Shown here: positions 1 through 27,153 of the stretch, piece by piece
How positions within the stretch are numbered: position 1 is the stretch's first letter
How the letters are laid out: every line of letters starts with the position of its first letter
NCBI RefSeq assembly: GCF_964340395.1
Contig: NC_135555.1
Location: 18,726,115-18,790,114 of the forward strand
Direction: 5' to 3'
DNA: 64,000 nucleotides
DNA from: Glandiceps talaboti
Lineage: Eukaryota > Hemichordata > Enteropneusta > Spengelidae
Notes under the pieces: model-generated
Databases searched by the model: none
What the model was told of the DNA's origin: nothing
What the model saw: the letters and a program-made list of their open reading frames with translations, nothing else
Made by a program: the position numbers and the translations under genes

Positions 1-1095
1 TTTATGAAAAATTTGCGCAACAAAAGTTCACACTGTTATATCAATAGGCAGCATTATTCCCAGATGTCATCAGGAAAAAAACCTTCAACTCTAGAAATGT
101 CTGAGGAGAATTCTGTTGTATTATACTATTTCTCACTATTATATTATTTCATGTATCTTTGGCAATTTTTCAGAAAGCTTTAAAATGTTAGAGCTCATAG
201 CTAGTGGGTATGTTATTGTACAACTACTAATGTTATTCATTTCATACCAACAAAGAGCCTACATAGTACATACTACTCTAGATTCAAGGCTAAGATCTTT
301 CCACAAGACTCACTTGGACAGCATGAGTTCCGGCCTAGAGCATAGAGCCAAATGAGCCTCTGCTAATTCAATCTGGATGAAAAGGGTGCCCCTCTGATCT
401 TGTGACTGAGATGTTTTTATTTAATCATGTCACCAGCAAACAGAATACTAGCAGGTCTGTCTGGCACACAAGATGAGCAGATCTCACAATGAGGGTTCAG
501 AACACACACTGTGAGGAGATAGTGATTCTATCAATGACATTATGTGCTTCGCATTCTTGCTATTGTTCTGTTTCACTGTATTTGAGCCAGCCAGATCAAT
601 ATGGAAATTTTTCTAATGAACATTTTTGGGTTGTTGAATCAATTATATCATTATGTGAACTGGCAAGTGTAATTAAGTCACCCAACCTCTCCAACAAAGG
701 ACTGGCAGACACTTTGATAATATGGGCACTTAAGCACACACTGTAAAATAAATTTATGGAATCACCTTTCTGTGAACTCATGGCTCCACGATTTTCATCA
801 AATATTGAAATTTTACAATATATCTTGTAATATTAATAATCAGTTCCCAAATATCAATATCAATATTGTAGTGGTAAATTAGCATAATCTTATAGCCCCA
901 CAGAAGGAAATGGCTTTTGTATTTCTAACATAATTAACAATTTGTTTGCTTTACAGCTACTCTTTTTAGGAAGGAAAAAAGAACTACTACAAATTACGAG
1001 GAGAAAATGGGGAAAATCAAACTCCAACCTATGTGTATGCTACTCACATTCAAATATGGCCATGAAATAATTGATGAAATTAGCAAAAATTAGGT

Positions 1096-1474
1096 AAGGC
1101 CTGATAAAAAAAAATTGTGTGGTTTCGGTTACACTCAATTTTAGAATAGGTGGGGTAGGTAGATTTTTTATTTTATTTTTTTTTTTCTGTGTTAGTGTCT
1201 AGTTCAGGTTTTCCATTGTTTTCCAAATGGTCTATGTGTTGTTTATTTCATTTTACCAGATGTAATTTGTAAAGCCATTACAAATTGGAAGAACACTTTT
1301 ATTTCGCCTTTTCAACTTGATGTCAGTTTCCGCATCCACTATATCTCGTGAGACTTCACAATATTTGTGATTTTATTATTTTTTTCTCGAATATGTTAAA
1401 AAAAAGTTTAGGGCTGGCAGTGAAAAGCTAGGTTGGGTCGAGTAACGGGAACCAAACAATTATTTTTTCTAGGT
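1096..1474. mobile_element. MITE family A, copy 1 (inverted relative to the others), septin intron
   Basis: Begins AGGCCTGATAAAAAAAAATT then GTGTGGTTTCGGTTACACTC, equivalent to the right end of copies 2-4, and closes with GTAACGGGAACCAAACAATT. The interior carries the inverse of the shared GTGAAGTCTC block. Confidence 0.75.
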
Positions 1475-2049
1475 AATATGAACTCCTACATTACCACAAA
1501 CAATCCTTCAAATAATTCCTTTCTCTATTTCCTATAATTTGATAACGCTTAAAATACTACAAGGTTTCTCATCGTTGAAATAAATCGCTTCTGGCATTCC
1601 ATAGAAATGAACTTTGACCTGTAGTTAGTAACCTGGTTCCCCCAGCTAATGACGTCAGTCATTCAATTCTTGTTGCTATGGACAATGTTTTTGTGTAATA
1701 AAAGTAACACATTTATATTGGTATGTCTGTGAAAATTACACCGCTGAGAGATTTGAGATGAAACACCAGTTACATACAGATCAGCATTAGCAGCGGGTAA
1801 TAAAAATGTCTGCAATAAAATTGAGTTTCAGTGTATACATATGAAGTGTGTCAAAAGCAACTGCAAAGACTGCCTAGTTACAATATGTGTAAATCAGAGT
1901 GCAATACTCTATATTTTTGACTTTATATTGACAATTCTCCCCGATGTCTCTTTTTCACTTATTAATGAATATCAAGTACAACGCATGTATGTGTGTATTT
2001 ATAATTTATAATTCTCCTCAAATGAAATGCAAGCTACTTATCCCAGCAA

Positions 2050-2245
2050 GTTTGTTAGCTAGTTTCGACCCCCACCCGAAACCCTCTCACTAATGGCCCA
2101 GATCAAATTTTCAGCAGTTTGTCAAACCCATAGTTTCAATCTGTCCACAACCCTTCCCCCAACTGGCCGAGATCAAATTTTCAGTAGTTTGTTGAGTTCC
2201 TAGTTTCAATCCCACCCCTACCCCTCCCACAATGGCCCATATTCA
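2050..2245 (+). repeat. Degenerate tandem repeat, unit about 88 bp, septin intron
   Basis: Two and a half copies sharing GAGATCAAATTTTCAGTAGT / CAGATCAAATTTTCAGCAGT and a CTAGTTTCAATCCCACCC-like block. Confidence 0.7.
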
Positions 2246-5200
2246 AACTGCAAGAAAAACAAGGAACGCTCCACCAAATGGTAAAATATGTCTGTTTGAC
2301 ATGTGCACAACTTAACAGATGTTAGGCGTACATTCTATACTAATTGGGAGATGTTTCACTGAAACAGTTGTGATAATTGGCAGGGTAAATGAGGAAGTTT
2401 TCTTGGCAGGGACTCTCTCCAGTCATAACACACAAAAAAGTTCAAACTGAACTAGGGCAGCAATTATGTATGTAGAGATATATCATCATAGCAAGTAATT
2501 TCTTGAAAGTAGTTCATTCACAATAGTCGCACCGTTTAGGTCCATCGAATACATTTACAAGATGTAGCAATTTAGAATTGTGTACCCATAGACTGTTGGC
2601 AGCTTCTCCAGTGGTGTGGAACACCTCACATGCACCCGTTTATAATACAATGTGGCATGGAGATGAAATATTCATTTATCTTTTCTTACTTTTCAATACA
2701 GCTAGACAGGTCATATGGGGAAGTGTTCTATTATAAACAAATCTCCTTACTTGGTTTAATCTATGGAATTTTTAGCCTGGAACAAAAACATAATTGCTTT
2801 CCTTGCACCAGATTTTTTCAACAGAATGTACCAAATACGCAAGGATAAATGCTTAGGATAATGGCCTCTCGAACATTGGCTTTTGCACTTCCAGAACAAA
2901 ACAATATTTACGGCATGCACACACTATTTACACCACAGGGCCACCAAGTACTATCTTTGTTCAAGACCAAAGTAACCAAATATAAAACAAACTGTCAACA
3001 GCATTAGGGGACCTCTGAGCACAGAGCCATCTTTGTTGAAGGCCAAAGCCTTGTACAATTTTGTGTCGGTTTCCTTGTAAATTGATTCTATTTAAATTGA
3101 CTTTCCTTCTTACTACCGACTACAGAAGACATGTCAACAAAATGGACACTTGAGTGAATTCTTTCAAATTTTAGAAGTCTAGTGACAAACTTATTCTTTT
3201 GTTATACAGCACTCAGAAGTCCTGTGATTGTTTTATCGCTGCTAATGTTCCACTGAAATGTTCTCAGGAGCTGTTCACAGTTCAAGTTTCATGCCACTCC
3301 CTTATTTTTATGACTAAAAAAATGGTCTCATATATTTCTGTGACGAATCATGTTGTTTGGTTGTAACCTTATCTGCTTCGAAACCGATAAAAAACCCTGG
3401 TACTTGTGTGACTATGCTATAGAAGTGACACCAGCATTTTTTGAGTAGAATACAGACTGAATGAAATACAACCTCTCCAGTTGCAAAAGTCTGACAACAC
3501 TGCGAACTGAAATTTATGTTCGAACACAAACATCACTGGTTTAAAGTGACTTTTGATAGTGGCCAAAAGAATGTGTATAAATGTACACATTGAGATTTGA
3601 ATTTCCGGACGTTTCTGATGAATGTTTCATATCCTGTAGTGGGACATCTTTAATCATATGCTGTCTACAACATACACACTCTCTTAAACATTTAAAGAAC
3701 TTCAAGGTCGCTCACAGCATGGTTGTAGTATTATCTAATGAGTTACAAATATTCAGCACCACATAATGTTTAATTCAATTAATCAATCTGAAACTAGGTC
3801 AACAAGAAGACTGCAGATGTTACAGAAGAGATACAAAAAATGTTTCTGAACTTGTTCAGCTTTCTCAAACACAATAGCACTTGTTATATATATACATGTT
3901 GTTAAACTTGTTCTTACTTGTGTTGATAGTTTGAAGTGACCCACCCTCAAGGTGTTGTTAAAATCTCTTGACTTGACCTAACATACCAAGGTTATCCATA
4001 TCATAAATCAGTGTGTATGTTTGTCTTTGTTCTCCTGTTTTGTCAAAACAACAACGACAACACATAAATTCAACAACGACAACACAGAAAGTTCCTATTT
4101 GTGGACATATCTGAATAAACAAGAACTCACTGGGTCTGCCCTATATTATTGCATGATTGTCAGCATAAAATATGCAGATATCACCATGTCAATATTCCCC
4201 AATTCTGTATAACCCAGGGTCAAGATTTGCAACGTCCTTCCCACTTTAAATTTCGGAAAACCAAAATACTTGCCACAGAATGGCAATCTTCAAATGCCAG
4301 AATGGAAGTTCATGGCTGGGCTTATAACTATGAATACAGTTTCCACAATAACATAGCTCAATATCCTTCGAGATATACAGTTTATATACTTCTCAGAATT
4401 TTTTAACTCTGTGACTCTCCTTCCCTCTATATTCATAATTCTACAGATGGATGGTTTTCATGAATGGAATTTTTCATCATAAGTACCATCAGTAATTACA
4501 GTCTGGTGATTGCTAGGTTTATAACTTGATTCTTCCAATTACAAATATCAATCAGATGTCAACTCTGATAACTGCCCCCAACAAACTGGAAACCAGCCAA
4601 AAATTTAGTATCAGATGACCCAAATAATTCTACGGTCCAGTGGAAGAATTTAACAAATCATTTGTAATTGCATAACATTCAAATATAATTAAAATTCATA
4701 AAAATCATATAAGTAGTATTGCACAGACATGGTACAACAGAAAAATGGAAAATTTACTGAACATTTTTTTGATAATTTACTCCTTGTTTACGCATAGCAA
4801 AACATGTGACATACTTAAAATACCATGACAATACCTGGTATGCATTCATGAAGATATGTGAGTTGAGACAAAAAAAATTACTGGACTGGGTTCATTTGAA
4901 CTATTTCTAGTATTTGATAGCTTTACATTGTAAAATCTAGTTTCCAAGTTATAAATAGCTTTGAGTTTAACCCTTTACATAACAAAATACTAGGGTAGAA
5001 ATAACAACACACCTGATATTGGGGAGGTTATGTAACAAATCTAGTACTGAGTAGCTACGGTATTTTTCAATGTTCTGGGTTAGTGTTGTTTCAGTCACAC
5101 CCTTATTTCAATGCCAACCCTCAACACTGAGAAAACTTACAGGACTTCCTGTCGTGTATCACATATGATGTCACTACATTAGATTCTTTTCAACTGAGTG

Positions 5201-6303
5201 TGATTTGTACCAATAAAAGTTATAATATGAATGAATCCTATTATGTTTTATTTGTTTGGTTTTTTCTATTGGTCTGAAAGAATGTCATGTTGTCACAGTT
5301 CTATTGTGGTCCCAGGGAAACAAAAACAGGCATACAACTGTAGTAATTCATTCACCCAGTCCTAGTGAACAATCATTGTCTTTTATCAGCTCCTACATGT
5401 ATAGTGTCCATACCACTGTGCACTGTTCAGTTCAACCCTTGACATTTTTCATATTTCCATAAACACCAATCCACACCAGATAGCAATCCTTTTTAAACTA
5501 CTAACACAACCACAACTGCCTCCAGATAGAATTGCATTGTAGTAACCTTAAAAAGCATTTACAATGTGACATGAATTCAAAATGGAAAGAACTGCTAAGT
5601 ATTCGGCACTGTCATACAGGAACATCTTTCTGTCATAACACAAGACTTTCATTTTGTCTTATCAGTTTTTACACATTAATTTCACTACGTGATGAAAATT
5701 ATATATTAGTATATTTTCTTTACAGATCCTTTCAATTTTGGGATAATTGATTAATGATTTTTTTTTTGTGATCCCCAGATCCAATTTTATAAATACAGTA
5801 GGTTAATTTGAGTAATTTTTTTTACTTTTGTGATTTGTTACAAAATTGTTACAGCACTATCAGAACTAATGTCTGTTGAAGTCTGCACACTTTTAAACAC
5901 AACATGAACTACCAGCAGCCGATATGACAGCTAATCAGTAATAAATATTTAGATTCAATGTCCAGTGTCCATATGCTTTACAGCAGTTGTGTTGACTTTT
6001 GACAGAAACCGTGCATAAACTACGCTACCATGAACTATGGAGTAGTGTTGAAAAGTGGAAGACACAAACATGCCAATTCCTTTCACTGTTTGCATGTTAA
6101 AATTGGATTTGAAATAAATATATATCACTACTTTGCACTTTTCCTGTAATGTATCTTATAGGAAGGGGTAATGCAACATAGAGATAAACATTTGGGAAAT
6201 GATACCTCAGCAGTGAGAAAATTTGGCTGAGGATCAAATTTGACTGGTCTATATGTTAAAAGTGTGGTTATACAAATGTAACTATACAATAGTGACTACT
6301 TAC

Positions 6304-6412
6304 CAACAACCATCAATGTGAACTCGAAGCCCTTTTTCACCGACCTTCGGTACACCTGGTTTGGTAAATTAGCAAAGCCAACATAACCCTCCAATTCCTT
6401 GGCTTTGGTGTT
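6304..6412 (-). CDS. Septin, N-terminal coding exon (SEPT7/SEPT2-like); gene partial, continues off the left edge
   Basis: The 109-nt exon (acceptor CAG before 6412, donor GTAAGT after 6304) encodes [20 protein letters not shown] followed by [17 protein letters not shown]. This is the conserved septin stretch just before the GTPase P-loop (GESGLGKST). The [16 protein letters not shown] wording is closest to the septin-7 group; SEPT2-type proteins read [15 protein letters not shown]. Septins are GTP-binding proteins that form hetero-oligomeric cortical filaments. The exon has no Met, so an upstream exon supplies the start; one possibility is an exon ending in ATG at 7424-7422 (donor GTAAAC). 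The exon ends in phase 1, exactly before the P-loop. I searched 1-6303 on the minus strand for the GKST exon and found none, so that whole stretch is inferred to be one intron. Family call is firm, subgroup uncertain. Confidence 0.85.
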
Positions 6413-7399
6413 CTGTTACATGGGATAATAAACCAAAAAGGAAATGGAAAAGTTCCTTAGGGTGCACCAGTGTAATGGAAATGTCAAAACACTTGAAATT
6501 TTACCAAAAACAAAACAAACATAATGACATTGAGATAAGAAAGATAAACTCAAGTTACAAATTTGCTAATAAGTGAAGCTGACACTTACCGCTGAGGTCA
6601 GGTGCAAGCCAATACCAGGAGTTTTCACACAACACAAAGTTTGGGGAAGACAAACAGAAAAGAGAAAAATGTTTCATTATTCATGTTCAATACATTTTTT
6701 AACATCAAAAATTGGACTTCAAAATAATAGTGTGCACAGCATAAATGACATCAATTTTATTTTTTAATCCCCAAAAAGATCAACATTTTGTTAATAATTC
6801 ACTAAATTGTTTTTAGAAAAATGTTTAACAACGGTTTTTGTGCAAATACATTATGAGCGACTGTTCACTGTTTTTTTTTTTGCCAATGACTTTCAAACTA
6901 ATGGGTTATAATGGTCGTTTTAGACTAAGAGTTTTTGGTTGATTTTACGTCAAATTGATTAATGGTCAAAAATGGGAGTGACTCAAAAATTGAAAGCATA
7001 GTCGGTGCGACGTGAACTCAGATTTAAAAGTGTTAATCTTTCAAAACACGAATCGCGAACTGTGTACTACTCGCTAAACGGGAGTAGTAATCTCAAAATC
7101 ATAAGAATATACGCGTTTTGGAATTCATGACCAAACCGCTAAATCAATGCCATAAAATTGAATACTTCATTCAAAACATTTTGGCAAAAGGAAGTCCTAT
7201 CACCCGTCACTTCCGACTGAAAACAGTACACGAGATCTGACAGCCACACACTACTCACTACACCCATTGTATGATATCCAAGATTTTATATCTTCTCAAA
7301 CACAGACGCGTTTCTACACTTGCGGAGAAATTCATCAGTACATACGCTTTTTTAAAATTGTAAAGATTTGGTTAATAAAGTCATAATAGTGCAAAACGT

Positions 7400-7600
7400 A
7401 CCCATTTTCTGTGAAGTTTACCATAAAAGGATCTCACCGCCACTTTCCTTCGTCTTTGTTTTACGCATGCGCAATAACGGAACCGGTACTCTCGTTAGAA
7501 TAAATATCTCGTTGCTCACGAGATTGCCTCTCCGGAGGACTTGACTTGTGTAGTTGCAAGTGTTCTGCCTGTAGTGCACACATTTTCTGGAGATCACCAT
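7400..7600 (-). promoter_or_regulatory. Likely septin promoter / first-exon region
   Basis: An NRF1-type palindrome, ACGCATGCGCA at 7463-7473, lies about 1 kb upstream of the septin exon. CpGs are denser here than in the flanks. NRF1 sites are typical of TATA-less housekeeping promoters. Two donor-like sites on the minus strand (GTAAAC after 7422, GTACGT near 7400) could end a first exon. A 60-codon open frame on the minus strand at 7418-7600 cannot be spliced in frame to the septin exon at its visible donor, so I do not call it coding. Confidence 0.4.
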
Positions 7601-9666
7601 CTCTCTGATAGAATCACAATAACTAAATTGTAGACCATTTCAGACGCATTTTTAGCTTTGAAACTAAATTTACATGTAGTCTTACAGCACTTCTATTTGA
7701 ACTCGAAAAAAAGAGACTTATCCGATCATGGCTTGAGCTAATGCTGTATTTAGTTATTTTTAATCATAAAAAAAACGAATGTAATTTATCAATTTATTGA
7801 AAAGGCTGTAATATAAGAAGTGGTGTTATCAAAAAATAATGAAACGAATTAACAAAACATTTGAACTAATATTCCAATGTTTGCCGGTAAAGCTTATTTT
7901 AGAGAGATTTTTGAACAAAGTTTTCGGTAATCATTCCTCTGCACCCCTCTCCCCTACCAGGATGAAAATAAAATCATTTTACAAAATAATAATGATTGTG
8001 AATCTGCTAATAATGTTTGGTCGTCAATCCGATCCGACAAAACGAAAACGTAAACATAGACCTAACACAAAGGAAGATTCAATAAAAAAGGTACGAAGAT
8101 CGAATCTAACTAAGTACTAGCTGATATAATCTGATTGGGATTGTACATGTGTCTAGATTAATTGCAGGCGTACACAGTTTATTGCTGGGTTAATTTAATG
8201 TAACGAGTCTCACTGTGAGTGTCAAGCTTTGGGTTAATAGGGATAAATGAGAAGATTTATCTTAATGACTAAAATTACAGATCGTGTATAAGCTTAGTTC
8301 GCGTTCATTTGATATTCACTGAGATAACCGATCTTAACTTTTACATGTATGTTGCCTATGATCTGAATTTACTATAACGGAAAATGCCATCTTTCTAGGT
8401 CTCATGTCTTCGCCAGTTCCATGCTTGCTATCACTGTAGACATGCTGCTCGACCTTTACGTTATAAATCTACTAACAGTAACACTGTTACGTACGCACAT
8501 ATACGTAACTAACCGTAAAATCTGTACCATAGCAGATAAAGTTAAACCGAATGAAATGAGAAAACGCAGTTGTGGAAACTTGATTTCATCTCCTTAAAAA
8601 TCATTTTTGAGGTTTGACGTTTAATGTGGCACCATTAATATTATCAATCAAGAGAGTCTTTCCCCTTTGCGAGATAGGTCCGGTTCCGACTTTTTTTAAA
8701 AAGTCCAAGCATATTAATTTTTACCAAGCATCTTTCACACGTGACATGTCGACAAATGATAGTCATGCGTAACTACAGGTTTACGAAACAACACGTGCAC
8801 GTGCATATGGTTCTTTTATTCGCGCAATTTTAGACCATAAATTGGCCTATGATATAAACATAGTTATGAAAACATGATATGGAAGTATGACGTGTTGATA
8901 AGCTTATTGACGAGTTGTTGACGTATTTTCATGACATATTCTATGACATATTCTATCTATTTTATAAATAGAAAGTGAATCAGCAAATATTTCGAGTCGA
9001 GGGTCAAAGAAATGTATTGTGATGCATTTTATTTATCTTTCATTTAAGTCGGAATACATAACTGACATCGATGGAACCACACATAATTGTATACTATAGT
9101 AACTTCTTTAGACAACAACTTGACTGCAGGATATACTGTCGTTGGTGGCGCTCGTATATTTCAGTGCAAGTATTATGTGTGGGGACGAGGTCGAGGACTA
9201 GAAAAGACCAAATTGAATGACGACCCACATCACGTTATTGTGTTATTCTTGTTGCTTTTATTGTTGTTATTGTTATCATGGTTAAAACCTGAGTGACTTA
9301 ACGTCGAAATATGTTCATACAAAGTATCTATGAAAATTATACTTGATTTTGTGATCATACAGCAGGGTATAATTTCAGTTTCATGATAATAATTTATATA
9401 GCATCTGTCGCATTCTCACTACGTGTACTATTAAATATCAAAGATGCTGACTTCTGTGTAATGTATACATCACATCCTTCGTCATCATAATAACGCTGCT
9501 CTTCTCGATCTTTTCCTGTGAGACGAAATTTGAGATTTTTCTTCGCCATAAAAAAAGTTGCGGGCTTTAATATAATAAGCTTACAACAGTGCTTGTGCGG
9601 TCATTGTCAATGAGCGGATTATAATTACGTCATGCCCACCACACTCTTTTTAAATACAGTAAAAGC

Positions 9667-9880
9667 ACAGGGGCGTGTAATATTTCATAGATTGTTGTTT
9701 TCCAGGTCTACAGCAACCTTTTGATTATATATTCCTACATGTAAGGGGAAGAGACTATTTCTTCGTAGTATAGAGATTGATGCATTTGTAGCAGCAAGAT
9801 TCGTACGATATTTTCCTAAGAAAAAGGCATTCTAAGCAATAAGAAAACAACAATCTATGAAATATTACACACCCCTGTGA
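9667..9880. mobile_element. MITE-like element, 38-bp terminal inverted repeats
   Basis: The left end (9667-9704) and right end (9842-9880) are near-perfect inverted copies sharing TGTAATATTTCATAGATTGT. The body is about 210 bp and non-coding. Family unknown; a non-autonomous DNA transposon fits size and structure. Confidence 0.7.
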
Positions 9881-10632
9881 GTAAAAGTACCCCTCGCCTG
9901 AACTACATGTACTTATATTTTTTAATTCAGTCCTCATGAGGTACGATGTTCACCTCGGCATACCAACATCCCCATATTATAACCTCTTTGACTTTATGCA
10001 AAAAAAAAAAAAAAAAAAAAAAAAATCAGTATCACACGCGAATACCAACAGTTTTTGATTTCACCTATTTATTTAAGGAAATATTCATTATAAAACAATA
10101 ACAAACAAACAAACAAATGTATATAGTATTAAAATTCACTCATAGCTATGTTTTACATCATTCATGTAGGCCTTGTTATGATCTGACGACATCATAAAAA
10201 CAAGAAAATGTAGAGTACACTGGACCTGATAGAATGAGTTATCATGCATTATTTGTTCATAGGTAGAAGCAAATCAGTTTTGACAAAACGAAACGTTCCA
10301 TGATGACAAAAAATTTGTGTGGTGTTTAAAAACATATACGTAAGGGTAACTAAAGTTGTTTCTGTTGTGAGACGTTCTAATCTCAAGATCTCCAAACACA
10401 TGACATATTTATGCTATCATGACAACCCTTGTTCGGTAATATCAATAGTTCAGAGACTTAAATTGACCACTTTATAATTGTCAAATCACGTCATCTCCCG
10501 TATATTAAAAAGACATGTAGCCACATTTATCGATGTAGTTATTTGATCTTATAGTTATAATCTATAAAAAATGTATCAGATTTTCAGTTTTTTAATTATC
10601 GTAGAGAAAAGTATTAAATGGACTAATGATAG

Positions 10633-10889
10633 GTAATAGGGAACTTGCCATCCAGACTGAGCATGCTCAGATGCAAAGGACTATGGGATTATATGTGGTT
10701 ATCGTAATGCCTAATCTGGAGGTACTGATAAAAAAAACCTCCCACAATGGTCAGGGTAACTATGAATTGATCATTCGTGGTTGCAAACAATGTATCAACA
10801 TTGTTTACAATACTAATTGATTAGTATTTATTAACACATTTTCCATGAGGCAAATTCAACAGGGCGGGTTTGCAAGTTCCCTATTTGGT
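10633..10889. mobile_element. MITE-like element with AATAGGGAACTTGC termini
   Basis: AATAGGGAACTTGC near 10636 and its inverse GCAAGTTCCCTATT near 10873-10886 bracket about 250 bp without a supported coding frame. It lies just downstream of the 3' end of the minus-strand VPS4-like gene and may overlap its 3' UTR. Confidence 0.6.
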
Positions 10890-11174
10890 ATCTTATCTAC
10901 CACAAATTACATATTAACGTGAAAAATATATACACATAGAAAGGGAGAACCACTAGAAGTACAAGCGTCTGTATGTAATAGCACAGGGCTGCGAGTCAAC
11001 TTAATAAGGTGACATATTTAGTGGATTTCTCTCTAGGACCACATTCTTAGCACTCTGTTCCAAGTATTTTGTGACAAATGTGCCACAATTAATATTAGCA
11101 AAGCAACGCCATGCATAGGTTAAAGATGTTCTACCGTGTGTCTACTAAGAGGTCCGAAACTAAGAACGTCATTA

Positions 11175-15483
<4,309 letters not shown>

Positions 15484-16560
15484 CTTTGATCGTCCTCTCC
15501 TGTACGTTAGTATGATGACATTACATGTAATACTACATCGTCAACATTTATTTACAACTGTGTATTCAAATTGAGAGATCACGTGTTTCTCACATGTTCA
15601 TTACTTCATCCTCCCGACCTGGTCTATGATGTCATTGTCGCATGTCCTACTTATTGTATTGTACGCGGTGCAAACGTGACAGTCATGCATACGGTCAGCT
15701 GATACTAATGTCATTAATAATTTGAATGGATCACTTGTGTCACAGCCAAATATACAAAATATGTTTGAATCGTTTGTTTGTACTTTGCAATGGTTGTTAT
15801 GGTAACTTGTCAAGATGCCCACGGCCTATAAAGTAAACAAACCGAAATAAATAGATAAATATCGCACATTGATCAACTCGGGTCCGATAGCCACAATAAG
15901 ATTTATTCTTGTTTCAGGTAAAGAAGACGGTGAATTTTAGTGAAAATTACTTTTTGTTCCAACGTTCTGAAGATCATTGCATGGTTGTACCACACCTCAG
16001 ACCACTAAATTCGTTAGTGATCTGCATTTTAACAGACAATATGGCGTTTTGTTCAATGATTTTATTTCACCAATTTTATTTTAAATTTTTGTATTGTCTC
16101 ATAAGCGATTTATTGTAATGAAAATATTTATGATATGGCTTTCTCAAAATACTTCGCTCACCAAGAAAGGTAACACAAGCTTACTTTTTGGTTTTAAACA
16201 CTTTGAATGAAGTAATCACCTCGATTTGGCTCATTGTAGAGCAACTTTATATGGACACGAAGTTATCGAAATCAGCAAAATCTTCAACAAAGAAATTTCG
16301 TTAGTTTTTAAGTTTTGATTGCTGTGCATTTTTTCTATCTTGGTGTTCGTAAATCATATTTTTTGCTTCTTTTGTGGAGGTTTGGAAGCAGGTGGACCTG
16401 ACTCACTTGCAGAAATACTGCATTGTGGGATAATATACATACCACGTGACCTACGTCACTGAGGTGAAGATCGTCGCCATTTTGATAGATGTACTAGTGT
16501 TCTCTCATCCGACTTGGTGAAACACTTGGGAGGCTTTCTCCCGAAAACGTTATTTATAAG
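15484..16560. promoter_or_regulatory. Shared divergent promoter region of the VPS4-like gene and VPS4
   Basis: The start codons of the two genes are 1,077 bp apart and point away from each other. Close to VPS4 lie a CACGTG E-box (16443-16448, within ACCACGTGACC), a TACGTCA CRE-like half site (about 16452-16458) and a YY1-type CGCCATTTT (16475-16483). CACGTGAC resembles CLEAR/TFEB and USF sites, which would suit an endolysosomal gene; that link is inference. No MIT-encoding exon was found here on the minus strand. Confidence 0.5.
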
Positions 16561-25971
<9,411 letters not shown>

Positions 25972-26289
25972 AAAGAAAACATTTTTACTCGTTAGATTTT
26001 GTAAATACTGGTAATTCAAAAAAATGTGAAACAAAAAACTGAGGGGGGAGGGGCATGGGTTGGGGCGGGGGGTGGGTGGGGGAGGGATGATATCATAATA
26101 TTTACCTCCCACTGATTTCTGAGCTAGTAATAATATATAACATGCTGTATAAAGTATAATTCTGAGGTTCATTTTGAGGTAGAATATGCTATTTTAGGTG
26201 CAAAGATCTTTTGCTAGCTTTGACGTAGTGCCAACTGAAAGGAACTCTTTTTTTTATTTTCTTTGAAATCTTGATTTGCTAGGAATCCA

Positions 26290-26295
26290 AATAAA
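26290..26295 (+). terminator. VPS4 polyadenylation signal (AATAAA)
   Basis: It is the first canonical hexamer after the stop codon, 319 nt downstream, followed by a GT-rich stretch (GACAGTTGTTGTTTAG). Position and context fit a cleavage site near 26310; later hexamers could also be used. Confidence 0.6.
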
Positions 26296-26810
26296 AAACT
26301 TTGACAGTTGTTGTTTAGATGTCCGACCTTCAATCATCGGTATGTGTACCATACTGTGTCTGTATTTTATATTTTGTCATATCTGAAAGACAGAAGGCCC
26401 AGGGATTGTTGTGAAATTGGGAACGAACAAGACCATGGTAGACAACAGGAAACAGGGATTATGGACATTATAAATGTATGTCAGTAGATGACACTACACA
26501 TGCCACCTCAGTCCCCTCCCCCTGCTACCCCACAGTGTATGTGCTTTATGTGGGAAGTTACAAATGTATGTACCATAAATGGAGCCATGTTGCCTCATAA
26601 CAACATAGATTCATTTCTAAGAGATCCTGGCCCCAAACAATAATTCCTGTCACAGTCTGTGTATTTTCTGTATCAAGTATATTTATGGGCTCTCTTTGGG
26701 CATGAACTGTTACATCTGTTTTTCATGACAATTGTATCACAGAATCCACACTTGTCATTATGAAACTGACCACATTGAATGAACTATGGTACAAAGAAAA
26801 AAACATTTAT

Positions 26811-27153
26811 TTAAAGTGGCCATATCGATGAGGATTGGGTACTTATTTTGGTTTTTGGTTACCATGGCATCCTACTTGAAAAATCAATGTGAAACAACAT
26901 GGACCAAGTCTGTGTTTGTAACTCAATCCATTGCTAAAAGCTAAAAAAATGAGTAAAAATGTTGGTATTGTATGTACAATAACAAACATTTTTACAGATT
27001 TATTAATCTTTTGCAATTTTTATTGAGATACAAACAAGGACTTGGTCCATGTCGTTTGACATTGATGTTTCAAGGAGGAAGCCACGATAACATTGTTTTA
27101 TAAACTAAAAATACAAAATAAATACCCAATCCTAATCCATATGGCCACTTTAA
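26811..27153. mobile_element. MITE family B, copy 1 (TTAA-flanked)
   Basis: Termini TTAAAGTGGCCATATCGATG and the inverse CCATATGGCCACTTTAA extend to inverted repeats of about 30 bp (GGATTGGGTA / TACCCAATCC). TTAA at both edges fits a TTAA target duplication of the piggyBac type, but could also be part of the terminal repeat. No transposase frame. Confidence 0.8.

Larger units (their letters stand above)
1..6303 (-). other. Septin intron (inferred), no coding exon recognised
   Basis: I see no exon in this AT-rich stretch. It holds one MITE (1096-1474), a degenerate tandem repeat (2050-2245) and a palindromic TGACGTCA (CRE-type) at 1650-1657. Short open frames here show no family motif. It is called an intron only because the septin exon at 6304-6412 needs a downstream partner that is not visible in the window. 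Confidence 0.5.
7601..11174. other. Intergenic region between septin and the VPS4-like gene
   Basis: No exon with recognisable homology or a convincing splice-site pair was seen. The stretch contains two small inverted-repeat elements (9667-9880 and 10633-10889) and an A-run of about 26 nt near 10000. The 3' UTR of the VPS4-like gene must lie at its right end. The nearest AATAAA on the minus strand (10832-10827) is inside the second element and is only a weak candidate. Confidence 0.5.

Noticed and set aside
6540-6720. Candidate upstream septin exon ending at donor GTAAGT near 6586
   Set aside because: In the septin frame it runs into a stop 12 codons upstream without a Met, and no acceptor AG lies between that stop and the donor.
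15520-16560. Search for a MIT exon of the VPS4-like gene on the minus strand
   Set aside because: The only sizeable frame (15601-15822) shows no MIT helix pattern such as A.EL..KA...D, and it is separated from the ATG by an in-frame stop.
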